Assembly (NCBI GenBank): GCA_039028935.1
Contig: JBCCHD010000010.1
Location: 1 to 64,000 of the forward strand
Direction: 5' to 3'
DNA: 64,000 bases
Origin: Pseudomonadota bacterium
Lineage (GTDB): Bacteria; Pseudomonadota; Gammaproteobacteria; Steroidobacterales; SZUA-146
In this document: piece by piece, positions 43,685 through 52,053 of the stretch
Numbering within the stretch: position 1 is the stretch's first letter
How the letters are laid out: each line of letters starts with the position of its first letter
Made by a program: the position numbers and the translations under genes
Notes under the pieces: generated by a model
Seen by the model: only the letters and a program-made list of their open reading frames with translations
Database searches by the model: none
Told to the model about the DNA's origin: nothing

Positions 43685-44644
43685 TTGACAACAACCAACC
43701 GCGTGATGGGCATCATTATGGACCCCATCGACGCCATTAAACCGGTCAAGGATTCCAGTTTCGCCATGCTGCTCGCTGCTCAGCGAGCCGGCTATGCGAT
43801 ACGGTATTTCAATCTCAATGACTTGCGGCTGGAGCGTGGTAGGGCCCTCGGCAGGAGTCGGGCGCTCACGGTACGTGACGACCCCAACCACTGGTTCGAA
43901 CTGGACGACGAGCGCGATGCACCGCTCGGCGAGCTCGATGTCATCCTAATGCGCAAAGATCCGCCCTTTGACATGGAATACATCTATGCGACCTACATTC
44001 TCGAGCGCGCTCAGGCGCAGGGCGCGCTGGTGGTCAACAATCCCTCGAGCCTTCGCGATGTTAATGAGAAGGTCTATACCGCTTGGTTTCCCGAATTTTG
44101 TCCCGATACGTTGATCACCCGATCCATGGACGATCTGCGCGCATTTCACGATCGACTCGGAAAAATGGTGGTCAAGCCACTGGATGGCATGGGTGGTGCC
44201 TCGATTTTTGTGGTCAATGAACACGACGGTAATCGCAACGTGATTTTCGAGACGCTGACTGAGTATGGCCAACGATTTGCGATGGCCCAGCAATATCTGC
44301 CCGAGATCAAGGACGGCGACAAACGCATTTTGATCGTCGATGGCGAACCGATTCCCTATTGTCTTGCGCGTATTCCCGGCGCCGACGATGCGCGTGGCAA
44401 TCTGGCGGCGGGCGGCACCGGGCGGCCCCAACCACTCAGCGATCGCGACAAAGCCATTTGTGCGGTGGTTGGTCCTGCGATGCGCGAACTCGGCCTGTTG
44501 TTTGTCGGGCTTGACGTCATCGGCGACTACATTACGGAAATCAATGTGACGAGCCCAACCGGCATTCGCGAACTGGACGCCGGCTACGATCTGGACATCG
44601 CCGGCACGCTGATGGCAGCCATCGGCAAACGTCTGGACGCCTAG
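43685..44644 (+). CDS. gshB: Glutathione synthetase
   Basis: 319 residues starting at TTG 43685, which is supported by AAGGAG eight bases upstream; the next ATG would cut into the conserved start (NRVMGIIMDPIDAIKPVKDS). ATP-grasp motifs: ILMRKDPPFDMEYI, VVNNPSSLRDVNEKVY, MVVKPLDGMGGASIF, GDKRILIVDGEP, RGNLAAGG and ITEINVTSPTGIREL. It joins gamma-glutamylcysteine and glycine. gshB divergent from pilG is a conserved arrangement in Pseudomonas. Confidence 0.96.
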   Translation: MTTTNRVMGIIMDPIDAIKPVKDSSFAMLLAAQRAGYAIRYFNLNDLRLERGRALGRSRALTVRDDPNHWFELDDERDAPLGELDVILMRKDPPFDMEYIYATYILERAQAQGALVVNNPSSLRDVNEKVYTAWFPEFCPDTLITRSMDDLRAFHDRLGKMVVKPLDGMGGASIFVVNEHDGNRNVIFETLTEYGQRFAMAQQYLPEIKDGDKRILIVDGEPIPYCLARIPGADDARGNLAAGGTGRPQPLSDRDKAICAVVGPAMRELGLLFVGLDVIGDYITEINVTSPTGIRELDAGYDLDIAGTLMAAIGKRLDA

Positions 44645-44732
44645 TCGCCTGTACCCTCGGTCACCCGCCCATGCGCATCAGAGCAATGTGCGACCGCATC
44701 CCCGGTTGGCGGGTGCCGATCGGGTGGGCGCG

Positions 44733-45818
44733 ATGACAGACCGACGGAATCCGGCCCTCCCCACTCTCTTTGGCCTGAAAGTCGGCGCGCTCACGCTGCT
44801 GTTGGCGTTCACGCCGTCGTGCATCGAGCCCCCACCGCGTGTGGTGACCATCGACTTTTTGGCGTTCAGCACCACCGTGTCCTTGAGTGTCTATGCCCCG
44901 TCCAACGACTTTTACCTCACGACAGTGCCCGCCATCGAAGCCCGTTTGGCGACGCTCGACACGCGATGGCGAAGTTTCGGCGACGGCAGTTTGGGTCGCC
45001 TCAATGACGCGCTCGAACGCTCCGACTGTGCCACCACCGACGCCGATACCCATGCGCTGATCGTGCGTGCACTCGATTATCGCGTGCGCAGCCAGGGCTT
45101 ATTTGACCCGACTTTAGGCATTGAAGTCGATCACCATGGATTTCGTGACACGGCTCAAACAGAGCGCGCCGAATTACCAACGCGCAAAGGCGCTGTGTCG
45201 ATCACCGATTCAACGATATGCGCCGACGGGCCCGTACGTCTCGACTTGGGTGGCATCGCCAAGGGCGCCATCGCTTTGGATCTGGCCACACTTCTACGCA
45301 ACCACAATGCACCCGACGCGATCATCAACCTCGGGGGTGATTTGCTGGTGCTGGGAACACGCGGCCCACAACCGTGGCGCGTGGCCATTCAACATCCGCG
45401 CGCGCCTGGCGTCATCGCCACGTTCGATGTGCACGATGGCACCGCCGTATTCTCGTCGGGGGACTATTTTCGACGACGACCCGCGCCGACGCTGGAGCAC
45501 GCCGATCACGACGGTTCGGCGCGCGGTACGGCGGACATCGACGCCGTCCGCGCGAGGCCACGTGACGATGTTGGACCTCACCATATACTCGACCCCCGAA
45601 CAGGCAACCCGGCTCGTGGCGCCATCGCCACCACGGTGATGCATTCTGATCCGGTCTTGGCCGACGTGGCCGCCACCGCGCTAATGGTGGCCGGGCCTCA
45701 GTCATTTGAAGAGATCGCCGCACGGCTTGAGATCGACGAGGCCCTACTGATCGACGCCGAGCTCGCGGTGCACCGACTGCCCGGCACGAGCGTCGAACTG
45801 CCGATACGCTTGCGCTGA
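44733..45818 (+). CDS. apbE: FAD:protein FMN transferase (ApbE family)
   Basis: 361 residues from ATG 44733. N-terminal membrane or lipoprotein-type signal (LKVGALTLLLAFTPSC; the residues before Cys, TPS, are an imperfect lipobox). The ApbE fold: FSTTVSLSVY, TRWRSFGDGSLGRLND, FDPTLG, LDLGGIAKGAIALDL, INLGGDLLVLG, FSSGDYFRR and HHILDPRTGNPARG, with ADVAATALMVAG near the end. ApbE attaches FMN covalently to Thr of target flavoproteins such as NqrB/C or RnfG/D. None of those targets is in this window, so its location next to gshB and tonB is unusual. Confidence 0.92.
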   Translation: MTDRRNPALPTLFGLKVGALTLLLAFTPSCIEPPPRVVTIDFLAFSTTVSLSVYAPSNDFYLTTVPAIEARLATLDTRWRSFGDGSLGRLNDALERSDCATTDADTHALIVRALDYRVRSQGLFDPTLGIEVDHHGFRDTAQTERAELPTRKGAVSITDSTICADGPVRLDLGGIAKGAIALDLATLLRNHNAPDAIINLGGDLLVLGTRGPQPWRVAIQHPRAPGVIATFDVHDGTAVFSSGDYFRRRPAPTLEHADHDGSARGTADIDAVRARPRDDVGPHHILDPRTGNPARGAIATTVMHSDPVLADVAATALMVAGPQSFEEIAARLEIDEALLIDAELAVHRLPGTSVELPIRLR

Positions 45819-45878
45819 CGGCAGGGCGCTCAAAGGCCTAATTTGGGGTCAGAAAGAAGACCCGCGTCACAGATCCGA

Positions 45879-45908
45879 CTGCCACCGGATGAGTCTGGCC
45901 GGTATACT
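45879..45908 (+). promoter_or_regulatory. Candidate promoter of the tonB-yqgE-ruvX-pyrB run
   Basis: CTGCCA at 45879-45884 (4 of 6 matches to the -35) and TATACT at 45903-45908 (5 of 6 to the -10) are separated by 18 bases, some 50 bases before the TonB-like gene. Confidence 0.45.
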
Positions 45909-45959
45909 GGTCGTTCGCATGAACACCCGTCTTTCAAAAACCGGTGCAGGGCGCGATCA

Positions 45960-46853
45960 ATGAATCTCGTCGCGACACCCAACCAAAACGACAAGCTTGT
46001 GACGGCGCTGTTTATCACGGGGCTGTTGCACGGCGTGCTGATTCTGGGTGTTAGTTTCGACTTCATGCCGCCGCCGAATTTTCTCGGCAGCCCGTCGCTG
46101 GAAGTGATCTTGGTCCAGGATCCCAAGCAGAGCGACCTCGCGCCGGATGACGCCCACTACCTGTCCGAACAAAACCAGAGCGGCGATGGCACCACCACTG
46201 AAAAAGTACGAGCGGAATCGCGGCTGAGTAATCGCGCACCGATGTCTAACGCGGGCACCGATGAAGGCAACGCCATCCAGTCCAATCCTGCCGCCGCCAA
46301 GAACGACGTCAGCCTGATTGTCTCCCGCAGTTTGTCCGAACACTCGAAACTGAGCCTGCGCGAACGCGAGGACAGCCAAACCGAGGCAACCGAAGCGATG
46401 CTCATGCGGGAAACGGAAAACGCGCCCGATTTGGTCAGCGAGTTCGATGACAGCACGCAAATTCACAGTCCCGAATTGCGCGAACTGTTTGTGTCAGTCA
46501 ACACAAAAAAAACCGAGCTCGCGCGCTACTTAGTGATGTGGAAACGCAAAATCGAACAGGTGGGTACGCTCAACTTTCCGAACCAAGCGCTGCTGCAAGG
46601 ACTGTCGGGCAACCCCACGCTCGAGGTCGCGATTTCCGCCAACGGTTTTTTGGAGGATGTGGTGCTACGTCGCTCATCGGGCGAACCACGCGTCGATCAA
46701 GCAGCGATGAATATTGTGCGCCTCGCCTCTCCGTTCGAGCCTTTTCCCGCGGAAATTCGTAACAAATACGACGTGATGCGATTTGTGTACATTTGGCAAT
46801 TTGTGGACGGTGAAGCGCTCGATGGGGCCGTGAAACTACCGGCGGCAAACTGA
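45960..46853 (+). CDS. tonB: TonB-like energy transducer (TonB3-like)
   Basis: 297 residues from ATG 45960 with AGGG eight bases upstream. One N-terminal membrane helix (LVTALFITGLLHGVLILGVSF), a long polar, disordered periplasmic span without the usual Pro-Glu/Pro-Lys repeats, and a TonB C-terminal domain (about 215-290: VGTLNFPNQALLQGLSGNPT, LEVAISANGFLEDVVLRRSS, VDQAAMNIVRLASPFEPFP). Position next to yqgE and ruvX matches Pseudomonas tonB3, which is required for twitching motility. It may energise a pilus-linked process or BtuB. The role here is inferred from synteny. Confidence 0.87.
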   Translation: MNLVATPNQNDKLVTALFITGLLHGVLILGVSFDFMPPPNFLGSPSLEVILVQDPKQSDLAPDDAHYLSEQNQSGDGTTTEKVRAESRLSNRAPMSNAGTDEGNAIQSNPAAAKNDVSLIVSRSLSEHSKLSLREREDSQTEATEAMLMRETENAPDLVSEFDDSTQIHSPELRELFVSVNTKKTELARYLVMWKRKIEQVGTLNFPNQALLQGLSGNPTLEVAISANGFLEDVVLRRSSGEPRVDQAAMNIVRLASPFEPFPAEIRNKYDVMRFVYIWQFVDGEALDGAVKLPAAN

Positions 46854-46868
46854 GTCTGAGACTAAGAG

Positions 46869-46892
46869 ACCGACACGGTTGTCGTCGGTTTT
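46869..46892 (+). terminator. Weak hairpin terminator between tonB-like gene and yqgE
   Basis: ACCGAC (46869-46874) can pair with GTCGGT (46884-46889), with a 9-base loop, followed by a short T run (46889-46892). The stem is only six pairs, so read-through into yqgE is likely. Confidence 0.4.
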
Positions 46893-46924
46893 CGTGCTCA
46901 TCAATTGGGGGTACCATAAAGGCT

Positions 46925-47479
46925 ATGACGCACTTTGCTAATCAGTTCATGATCGCCATGCCGGGACTTCAGGATCCTGGGTTTTCGCGCACGGTGAGCA
47001 TTATTTGCGAACACAACGAACAGGGCGCGCTGGGGCTTGTGCTCAACCGGCCGAGCGATATCAATGTCGGAGAGCTGTTGGCGCAAATGGATCTGACCAC
47101 GGCCAATGACCAACTGGCTGCGCAAGCGGTGCTCCATGGCGGCCCAGTTTCACGGGATCGCGGCTTTGTTCTGCACGAGGAACGCGGCCCATGGGAATCG
47201 ACCATGAGCGTGTCACCCGATCTTCAGCTCACCACCTCGCGGGATATCCTCGAAGCCATGGCCAACGGCGAAGGCCCAACGCGCGCCGTCATGACAGTGG
47301 GATATGCGGGCTGGAGTGCGGGCCAATTGGAAGAAGAAATGACAGCCAATTCATGGTTATCGGCCGATTACTCCTCTGACATTCTGTTCAACACCCCGGT
47401 CGAGCAACGTTGGTCGGCCGCCACTGCCCTTCTGGGCATCGACCCGCATCAAATTACCGGCGAGGCCGGCCACGCGTGA
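46925..47479 (+). CDS. yqgE: YqgE/AlgH family protein
   Basis: 184 residues. Family signature at the start: LANQ-like FANQFMIAMPGLQDPGFSRTV, then ICEHNEQGALGLVLNRP, VLHGGPVSRDRGFVLHE and MTVGYAGWSAGQLEEEM. The fold is known but the biochemical function is not; AlgH was once linked to alginate regulation. It is nearly always adjacent to ruvX, as here: its TGA overlaps the GTG start of ruvX. Confidence 0.95.
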   Translation: MTHFANQFMIAMPGLQDPGFSRTVSIICEHNEQGALGLVLNRPSDINVGELLAQMDLTTANDQLAAQAVLHGGPVSRDRGFVLHEERGPWESTMSVSPDLQLTTSRDILEAMANGEGPTRAVMTVGYAGWSAGQLEEEMTANSWLSADYSSDILFNTPVEQRWSAATALLGIDPHQITGEAGHA

Positions 47480-47940
47480 GTAGCGCCGGCGCCGTATCCA
47501 CGGTGATGGCGTTTGACTATGGCAAACGACGCATCGGCGTCGCGGTGGGTAGCACGTTGATCGGCACCGCCAACCCCTTGACCACACTCCACCATACGGG
47601 CGACCCCGACTGGACAGCGATCGACAAGCTCGTGCGCGAGTGGGGACCCGACCTGCTGCTGGTTGGCCTACCGCTTATGCTCGACGATTCTCCGAGCGCA
47701 AACACCGTCGACGCGGAGCGTTTTGGCGCAAACCTGCAAGAACACACCGGGCGCAAGGTCATTATGGTGGACGAAAAGCTCTCGTCCGCCGCCGCGCGGG
47801 ATGAAATTCGAGCGCGCCGACAGGCGGGAATGGCCAAGCGCACGCAACCGGGTGATATAGACAAATTTGCTGCACAAGTCATACTACGCACCTGGCTTAA
47901 TCAACGTGGCGGACGTCAACCGGAGAACGGTGACGGATAA
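47476..47940 (+). CDS. ruvX: RuvX/YqgF Holliday-junction resolvase-like protein
   Basis: 154 residues starting at GTG 47476, overlapping the yqgE stop (GTGA); a GTG-ATG pair at 47503-47508 is an alternative. RNase H-like fold: MAFDYGKRRIGVAVGS (catalytic Asp), LLLVGLPLMLDDS (Glu replaced in this stretch as in many homologues), MVDEKLSSAAARDE and GDIDKFAAQVIL (C-terminal Asp). YqgF processes the 5' end of 16S rRNA precursors in E. coli; resolvase activity is also proposed. Confidence 0.94.
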   Translation: MSSAGAVSTVMAFDYGKRRIGVAVGSTLIGTANPLTTLHHTGDPDWTAIDKLVREWGPDLLLVGLPLMLDDSPSANTVDAERFGANLQEHTGRKVIMVDEKLSSAAARDEIRARRQAGMAKRTQPGDIDKFAAQVILRTWLNQRGGRQPENGDG

Positions 47941-47943
47941 CTC

Positions 47944-48852
47944 ATGCAGCACTTTGTTTCGATTCAAGATTTAACCCGCCCTGAACTCGAAGCACTGATT
48001 GATGATGCCGCCCGCCGAGCCTCAAAGCCCGTGCGTCACGACACCTCTTTGGCTCATATCTGTGTGGCCAGCTTATTTTTTGAGAACAGCACGCGCACAC
48101 GCGTGTCGTTTGAGCTCGCGGCAAAGCGCCTCGGGGCGCATCACGTCAATGTTGATCTTGCCTTGTCCTCACGATCCAAAGGCGAATCCGAATGGGATAC
48201 CGTCGCCACGTTGCAGGCGATGGGAATCGACCAGCTAGTGGTGCGCACGTCAACGGTCGGACTACCGGCGATGCTCGCTGAAAAAGCCAGTCGCGTTCAA
48301 ATCATCAATGCCGGCGAGGCCAACGTGTCTCACCCGAGCCAGGCACTGCTGGATTTGGTCACGCTCAAGCAGCGCAAAGGACGCATTGACGATCTATCGA
48401 TCGCCATCATCGGCGACATCGCTCACTCGCGCGTAGCACGCTCATTTGTTCAGGGCGCATCCAAGCTCGGCTGCCGTGATATCCGATTGGTCGCGCCGAG
48501 GCAATGGCAGGCCAGTCGCGAGGACTTTGCCGGCTTATCGTTTACCGACGAACTGGCGCCCGCCATCGCCGACGCCGATGTCGTGATGGCCTTGCGCATT
48601 CAAAAAGAGCGCCTCGATAAAGACGATGAGATGGACCTGGACGACTATCGCGCGCGTTTTTCGTTGACCACTGAACGCCTAAAAACGGCGCGCGACGCAC
48701 TGCTTGTGATGCATCCGGGACCCATTAATCGCAACGTCGAGCTCAGTGATGCCGTCGCCGATGGCCCGCAATCGGTAATTGAGGAACAGGTGGCCATCGG
48801 GGTGTCGGCGCGTATGGCCATCTTAAGTGCACTCGCGGAGCATCGCGCATGA
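47944..48852 (+). CDS. pyrB: Aspartate carbamoyltransferase catalytic chain
   Basis: 302 residues. Carbamoyl-phosphate signature FENSTRTRVSFELAAKRLG, the loop SSRSKGESEWDT, HPSQALLDLVTLKQ, DIAHSRVARS, and the aspartate site MHPGPINRNVEL. It catalyses carbamoyl-phosphate plus aspartate to carbamoyl-aspartate, the second pyrimidine step. No regulatory pyrI adjoins it, and pyrR is absent, unlike the Pseudomonas locus; the next gene is PyrK-like rather than a pyrC-type chain. It starts 3 bases after the ruvX stop. Confidence 0.96.
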   Translation: MQHFVSIQDLTRPELEALIDDAARRASKPVRHDTSLAHICVASLFFENSTRTRVSFELAAKRLGAHHVNVDLALSSRSKGESEWDTVATLQAMGIDQLVVRTSTVGLPAMLAEKASRVQIINAGEANVSHPSQALLDLVTLKQRKGRIDDLSIAIIGDIAHSRVARSFVQGASKLGCRDIRLVAPRQWQASREDFAGLSFTDELAPAIADADVVMALRIQKERLDKDDEMDLDDYRARFSLTTERLKTARDALLVMHPGPINRNVELSDAVADGPQSVIEEQVAIGVSARMAILSALAEHRA

Positions 48853-49736
48853 ACGGCACGGCCAATAGCCATCGCAACACCATCTTTGTCGAAGAGGCGC
48901 GCATCCTGAGTCAGGATGTGTACAGCGACGAGCAGTTTATTCTGCGCGTACACGCACCCAAATGTGCGGCGGCGGCCCTGCCCGGCTCGTTTGCGCACGT
49001 AACCTGCGACCCGACGCTGCCGATGCGACGACCACTCTCCATTATGCGCGTAGACGCCGACCAGGGATGGGTCGACTTTCTGTATAAGATCGTGGGTGAT
49101 GGACTGCGGTTACTATCCTTGCGCAAACCGGGCGATTGCCTAAGTGTCATGGGCCCAATTGGCAAGCCATTTGTGCTTCATCCCGAGCGCCCCCGGCCTC
49201 TGTTGCTCGGAGGCGGTGTCGGTATCCCACCGATGGTGTTCCTGGCCGATGCGCTCCGCGATGATACGGATTACTCCCCGGTTCTGTTCATGGGCTCAGA
49301 AGTGCCGTTTCCCTTTGAGCTCACCACCTCAGCGCTGCCCATGCCCGGCATCGAGCCCTCGATCAATCAGACTCTAGCGCTTCTCGAGCGCTGGCAAATC
49401 CCAGCCCGCCTTACCTCGCTTCAAGGGTATGACGGCTGTTTCGAGGGCTATGTGACGCAGGCAGCCGCGTCTTTTCTCGACACCCTGGACGATGCGGCGA
49501 AAAAAGACATTGAGATATTCTCCTGTGGTCCCACACCCATGCTCGAAGCGGTCGCGAAACTGGCACGTGACTACCATCTGCCTGCGCAGGTTTCATTGGA
49601 AGAACACATGGCGTGCGCCGTTGGGGGCTGCGCCGGCTGCGTCGTTCGCGTCGAGAACGACCAGGGCGTGAGCATGCAGCGAGTGTGTGTGGACGGTCCG
49701 GTTTTCGAAGCACGCGACGTTTTTCCCGCCGCGTAG
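48849..49736 (+). CDS. pyrK: PyrK-like dihydroorotate dehydrogenase electron-transfer subunit
   Basis: 295 residues; ATG overlaps the pyrB stop by four bases. Ferredoxin-reductase-type FAD domain (MRRPLSIMRVDADQGWVDFL), NAD-binding LLLGGGVGIPPMVFLADAL and SCGPTPMLEAVA, and a C-terminal [2Fe-2S] cluster with CAVGGCAGC and the fourth Cys in QRVCVDGPVF. PyrK passes electrons from dihydroorotate dehydrogenase 1B (PyrD) to NAD. A pyrD partner is not adjacent, and most Gammaproteobacteria use the quinone-linked PyrD class 2. Overlap with pyrB supports a pyrimidine role; a different flavoprotein partner is possible. Confidence 0.88.
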   Translation: MNGTANSHRNTIFVEEARILSQDVYSDEQFILRVHAPKCAAAALPGSFAHVTCDPTLPMRRPLSIMRVDADQGWVDFLYKIVGDGLRLLSLRKPGDCLSVMGPIGKPFVLHPERPRPLLLGGGVGIPPMVFLADALRDDTDYSPVLFMGSEVPFPFELTTSALPMPGIEPSINQTLALLERWQIPARLTSLQGYDGCFEGYVTQAAASFLDTLDDAAKKDIEIFSCGPTPMLEAVAKLARDYHLPAQVSLEEHMACAVGGCAGCVVRVENDQGVSMQRVCVDGPVFEARDVFPAA

Positions 49737-49745
49737 CACTCCAAC

Positions 49746-50801
49746 CTAGCCGAAATTGATTTTCGTTTCGAGATTGGCGCGTGAATCGGCCGCGCTGAGC
49801 GCCGCTTCGAGCGTCACGCGACCTTGCTTGTAGAGTTCATAGAGCGACGAATCAAACGACTGGATGCCATTCTCGGATGACTCGGCTACCGCCTCTTTAA
49901 TCGCGTCGATGTCGCCCTTAAGAATCTGCTCTTGAATATGCGGTGTATTGAGCATGATCTCGATGGCCGCACAGCGCATCCCGTTTTTCCCGGGCACCAG
50001 ACGTTGTGAAATTATGGCGCGCAAATATTGCGACAGATCCATGAGAATCTGCGCATGCTGCTCGGTAGGAAACATATTGATGATGCGATCGAGCGTTTCT
50101 GCGGTATTGTTGGCGTGGAGTGTCGACAGACACAAATGCCCTGTACCCGCCAGCGCAAGTGCCGACTCCATTGTTTCGCGATCGCGAATCTCACCGATCA
50201 AAATCACATCCGGCGCTTCGCGTAACGCGCTTTTCAGTGCCCGCGCATACGACATGGTATCGACCCCGACTTCACGCTGATTAATCAGGCAGTTCTTATT
50301 CGGGTGAAGAAACTCGATGGGATCTTCAATCGTTAAAATGTGATCGCTCGATGATTCATTGCGGTGATTAATCATGCCCGCAATGGTGGTTGACTTACCG
50401 GAGCCCGTCGCGCCGACCATCAAAATCAGACCGCGCTTACGCATGATGAGATCTTTGAGAATGGGCGGCATGCCGAGCTCGTCGAGGCGCGGTAAATCGG
50501 ACGTGATGTAGCGCAACACCATCGCGACGTTGCCGCGTTGATGAAAGATGTTAACGCGGAATCGACCGAGCCCTGGTTCGGAGATGGCGAAATCAATCTC
50601 AAGCTCGCGCGCGAACTGATCGAGCTGCTCCTCATTCATCAGACCAAACGCCGCTTGTTTCACCATCTTGGGCGTCAGCTCTGTGTTGTTCACGGGGATA
50701 ATCCGCCCATCGATCTTAATTTTGACCGGCGCGTAAGTTGTGAAAAACAGGTCGGAGGCTTTTTTCTCCACCATGAGTTTGAACAGGGGCTTGGTATTCA
50801 T
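49746..50801 (-). CDS. Third PilT/PilU-family type IV pilus ATPase
   Basis: 351 residues. Typical retraction-ATPase layout: N-terminal PAS-like domain (ASDLFFTTYAPVKIKIDGRI), Walker A GATGSGKSTT, Asp box DHILTIEDPIEFLHP, Walker B DVILIGEIRDRETM, His box LCLSTLHANNTAETLDR. It lacks PilT's AIRNLIRE motif; the equivalent reads HIQEQILKGD, so it is closer to PilU. All catalytic motifs are intact. It is the last of three consecutive genes (pilT, pilU, this), transcribed together and ending 9 bases from the convergent pyrK stop. Its specific task (accessory force generation or a different pilus) is unknown. Confidence 0.93.
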   Translation of the reverse strand: MNTKPLFKLMVEKKASDLFFTTYAPVKIKIDGRIIPVNNTELTPKMVKQAAFGLMNEEQLDQFARELEIDFAISEPGLGRFRVNIFHQRGNVAMVLRYITSDLPRLDELGMPPILKDLIMRKRGLILMVGATGSGKSTTIAGMINHRNESSSDHILTIEDPIEFLHPNKNCLINQREVGVDTMSYARALKSALREAPDVILIGEIRDRETMESALALAGTGHLCLSTLHANNTAETLDRIINMFPTEQHAQILMDLSQYLRAIISQRLVPGKNGMRCAAIEIMLNTPHIQEQILKGDIDAIKEAVAESSENGIQSFDSSLYELYKQGRVTLEAALSAADSRANLETKINFG

Positions 50802-50869
50802 TGCGTCTCAGTCAGTGCGGTAGAAGTGTGACGAACAGCGAAGATCAATCGGCGCGTCGATGCGCGACG

Positions 50870-52030
50870 TTAAAACTGTTTAGCGTCCGGTTCGTGCTCC
50901 ATGATGCGCAGACTTTGACCGCCTTCATCCTGAGCTTTGAATTCACGTTTGCTTTCCAGCTTGATACGTAATCGAAGTTCGTTCTTCGAGTCAGCGTTGC
51001 GCAACGCTTCCTCATAGCCGATCGCTTCTTCCTCGTACAGATCGAACAACGCCTGATCAAACGTCATCATGCCGAGGCGGTTGGACTTTGCCATTACCTC
51101 TTTAATTTGCGCCACTTCTCCCTTAAAAATAAGATCGGAAATAAGTGGCGAAGCGAGCATGATCTCCATAGCGGCTATCCGGCCCACGTTGTCCGCACGC
51201 GGAATCAGTCGCTGCGAGACTAAGGCGCGAATGTTGAGCGACAAGTCCATGAGCAGCTGGTCACGTCGTTCCTCGGGGAAAAAGTTGATGATGCGATCAA
51301 GGGCTTGGTTGGCGCTGTTGGCATGGAGCGTGGCCAGGCACAAGTGGCCGGTTTCGGCAAATTGAACGCCATATTCCATCGTTTCGCGGTCACGAATCTC
51401 GCCGATCAAAATCACATCGGGCGCCTGTCGTAAGGTATTTTTGAGCGCCGCGTGCCAATTATCAGTATCCACACCCACTTCGCGTTGCGTAACCACACAA
51501 CCCTCATGCGGATGAACATACTCAACCGGGTCTTCAATCGTAATGATATGACCGCGAGAGTTCTTATTTCGGTGTCCGATCATTGCAGCCAGTGTGGTTG
51601 ATTTACCCGAACCGGTGCCGCCCACGATAATGACCAGCCCACGCTTGGACATCACCACTTCTTTGAGCACCGGGGGCAATTTTAGATCGTCGAACACTGG
51701 GATATCAGTAGTGATCGTTCGCAGCACCGCGCCCGTATTGCCCTGCTGAACAAACGCGTTAGCTCGAAAGCGGCCAATGCCTTTGGGGCTGACCGCAAAA
51801 TTGCACTCTTTGTTTGCGTCGAATTCTTTGGTTTGTTTGTCGTTCATGATCGAACGCACCAGCATCGCGCTTTGCGATGCCGTTAACGGGGTCTGCGACA
51901 CTGGTGTGATCACCCCATCGATTTTGATCGCCGGCGGGAAACCTGTGGTGATAAAAAGGTCGGATGCGTTTTTGGACACCATGCCGCGCATGAGGTCTTG
52001 CATCAATTTAATCGCTTGATCACGTTCCAT
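50870..52030 (-). CDS. pilU: PilU, accessory retraction ATPase
   Basis: 386 residues starting at ATG 52030 with AGGAG seven bases upstream. GGTGSGKSTT (Walker A), IEDPVEYVHPHEG, DVILIGEIRDRETM, CLATLHANSANQALDR, and at the position of the PilT AIRNLIRE motif LISDLIFKGE. The extended charged C-terminus (RIKLESKREFKAQDEG) is a PilU feature. PilU works with PilT in pilus retraction and twitching. It lies 23 bases after pilT and 68 before the third ATPase gene. Confidence 0.95.
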   Translation of the reverse strand: MERDQAIKLMQDLMRGMVSKNASDLFITTGFPPAIKIDGVITPVSQTPLTASQSAMLVRSIMNDKQTKEFDANKECNFAVSPKGIGRFRANAFVQQGNTGAVLRTITTDIPVFDDLKLPPVLKEVVMSKRGLVIIVGGTGSGKSTTLAAMIGHRNKNSRGHIITIEDPVEYVHPHEGCVVTQREVGVDTDNWHAALKNTLRQAPDVILIGEIRDRETMEYGVQFAETGHLCLATLHANSANQALDRIINFFPEERRDQLLMDLSLNIRALVSQRLIPRADNVGRIAAMEIMLASPLISDLIFKGEVAQIKEVMAKSNRLGMMTFDQALFDLYEEEAIGYEEALRNADSKNELRLRIKLESKREFKAQDEGGQSLRIMEHEPDAKQF

Positions 52031-52053
52031 GACGGGCTCCTGTTCCCCTGAGC

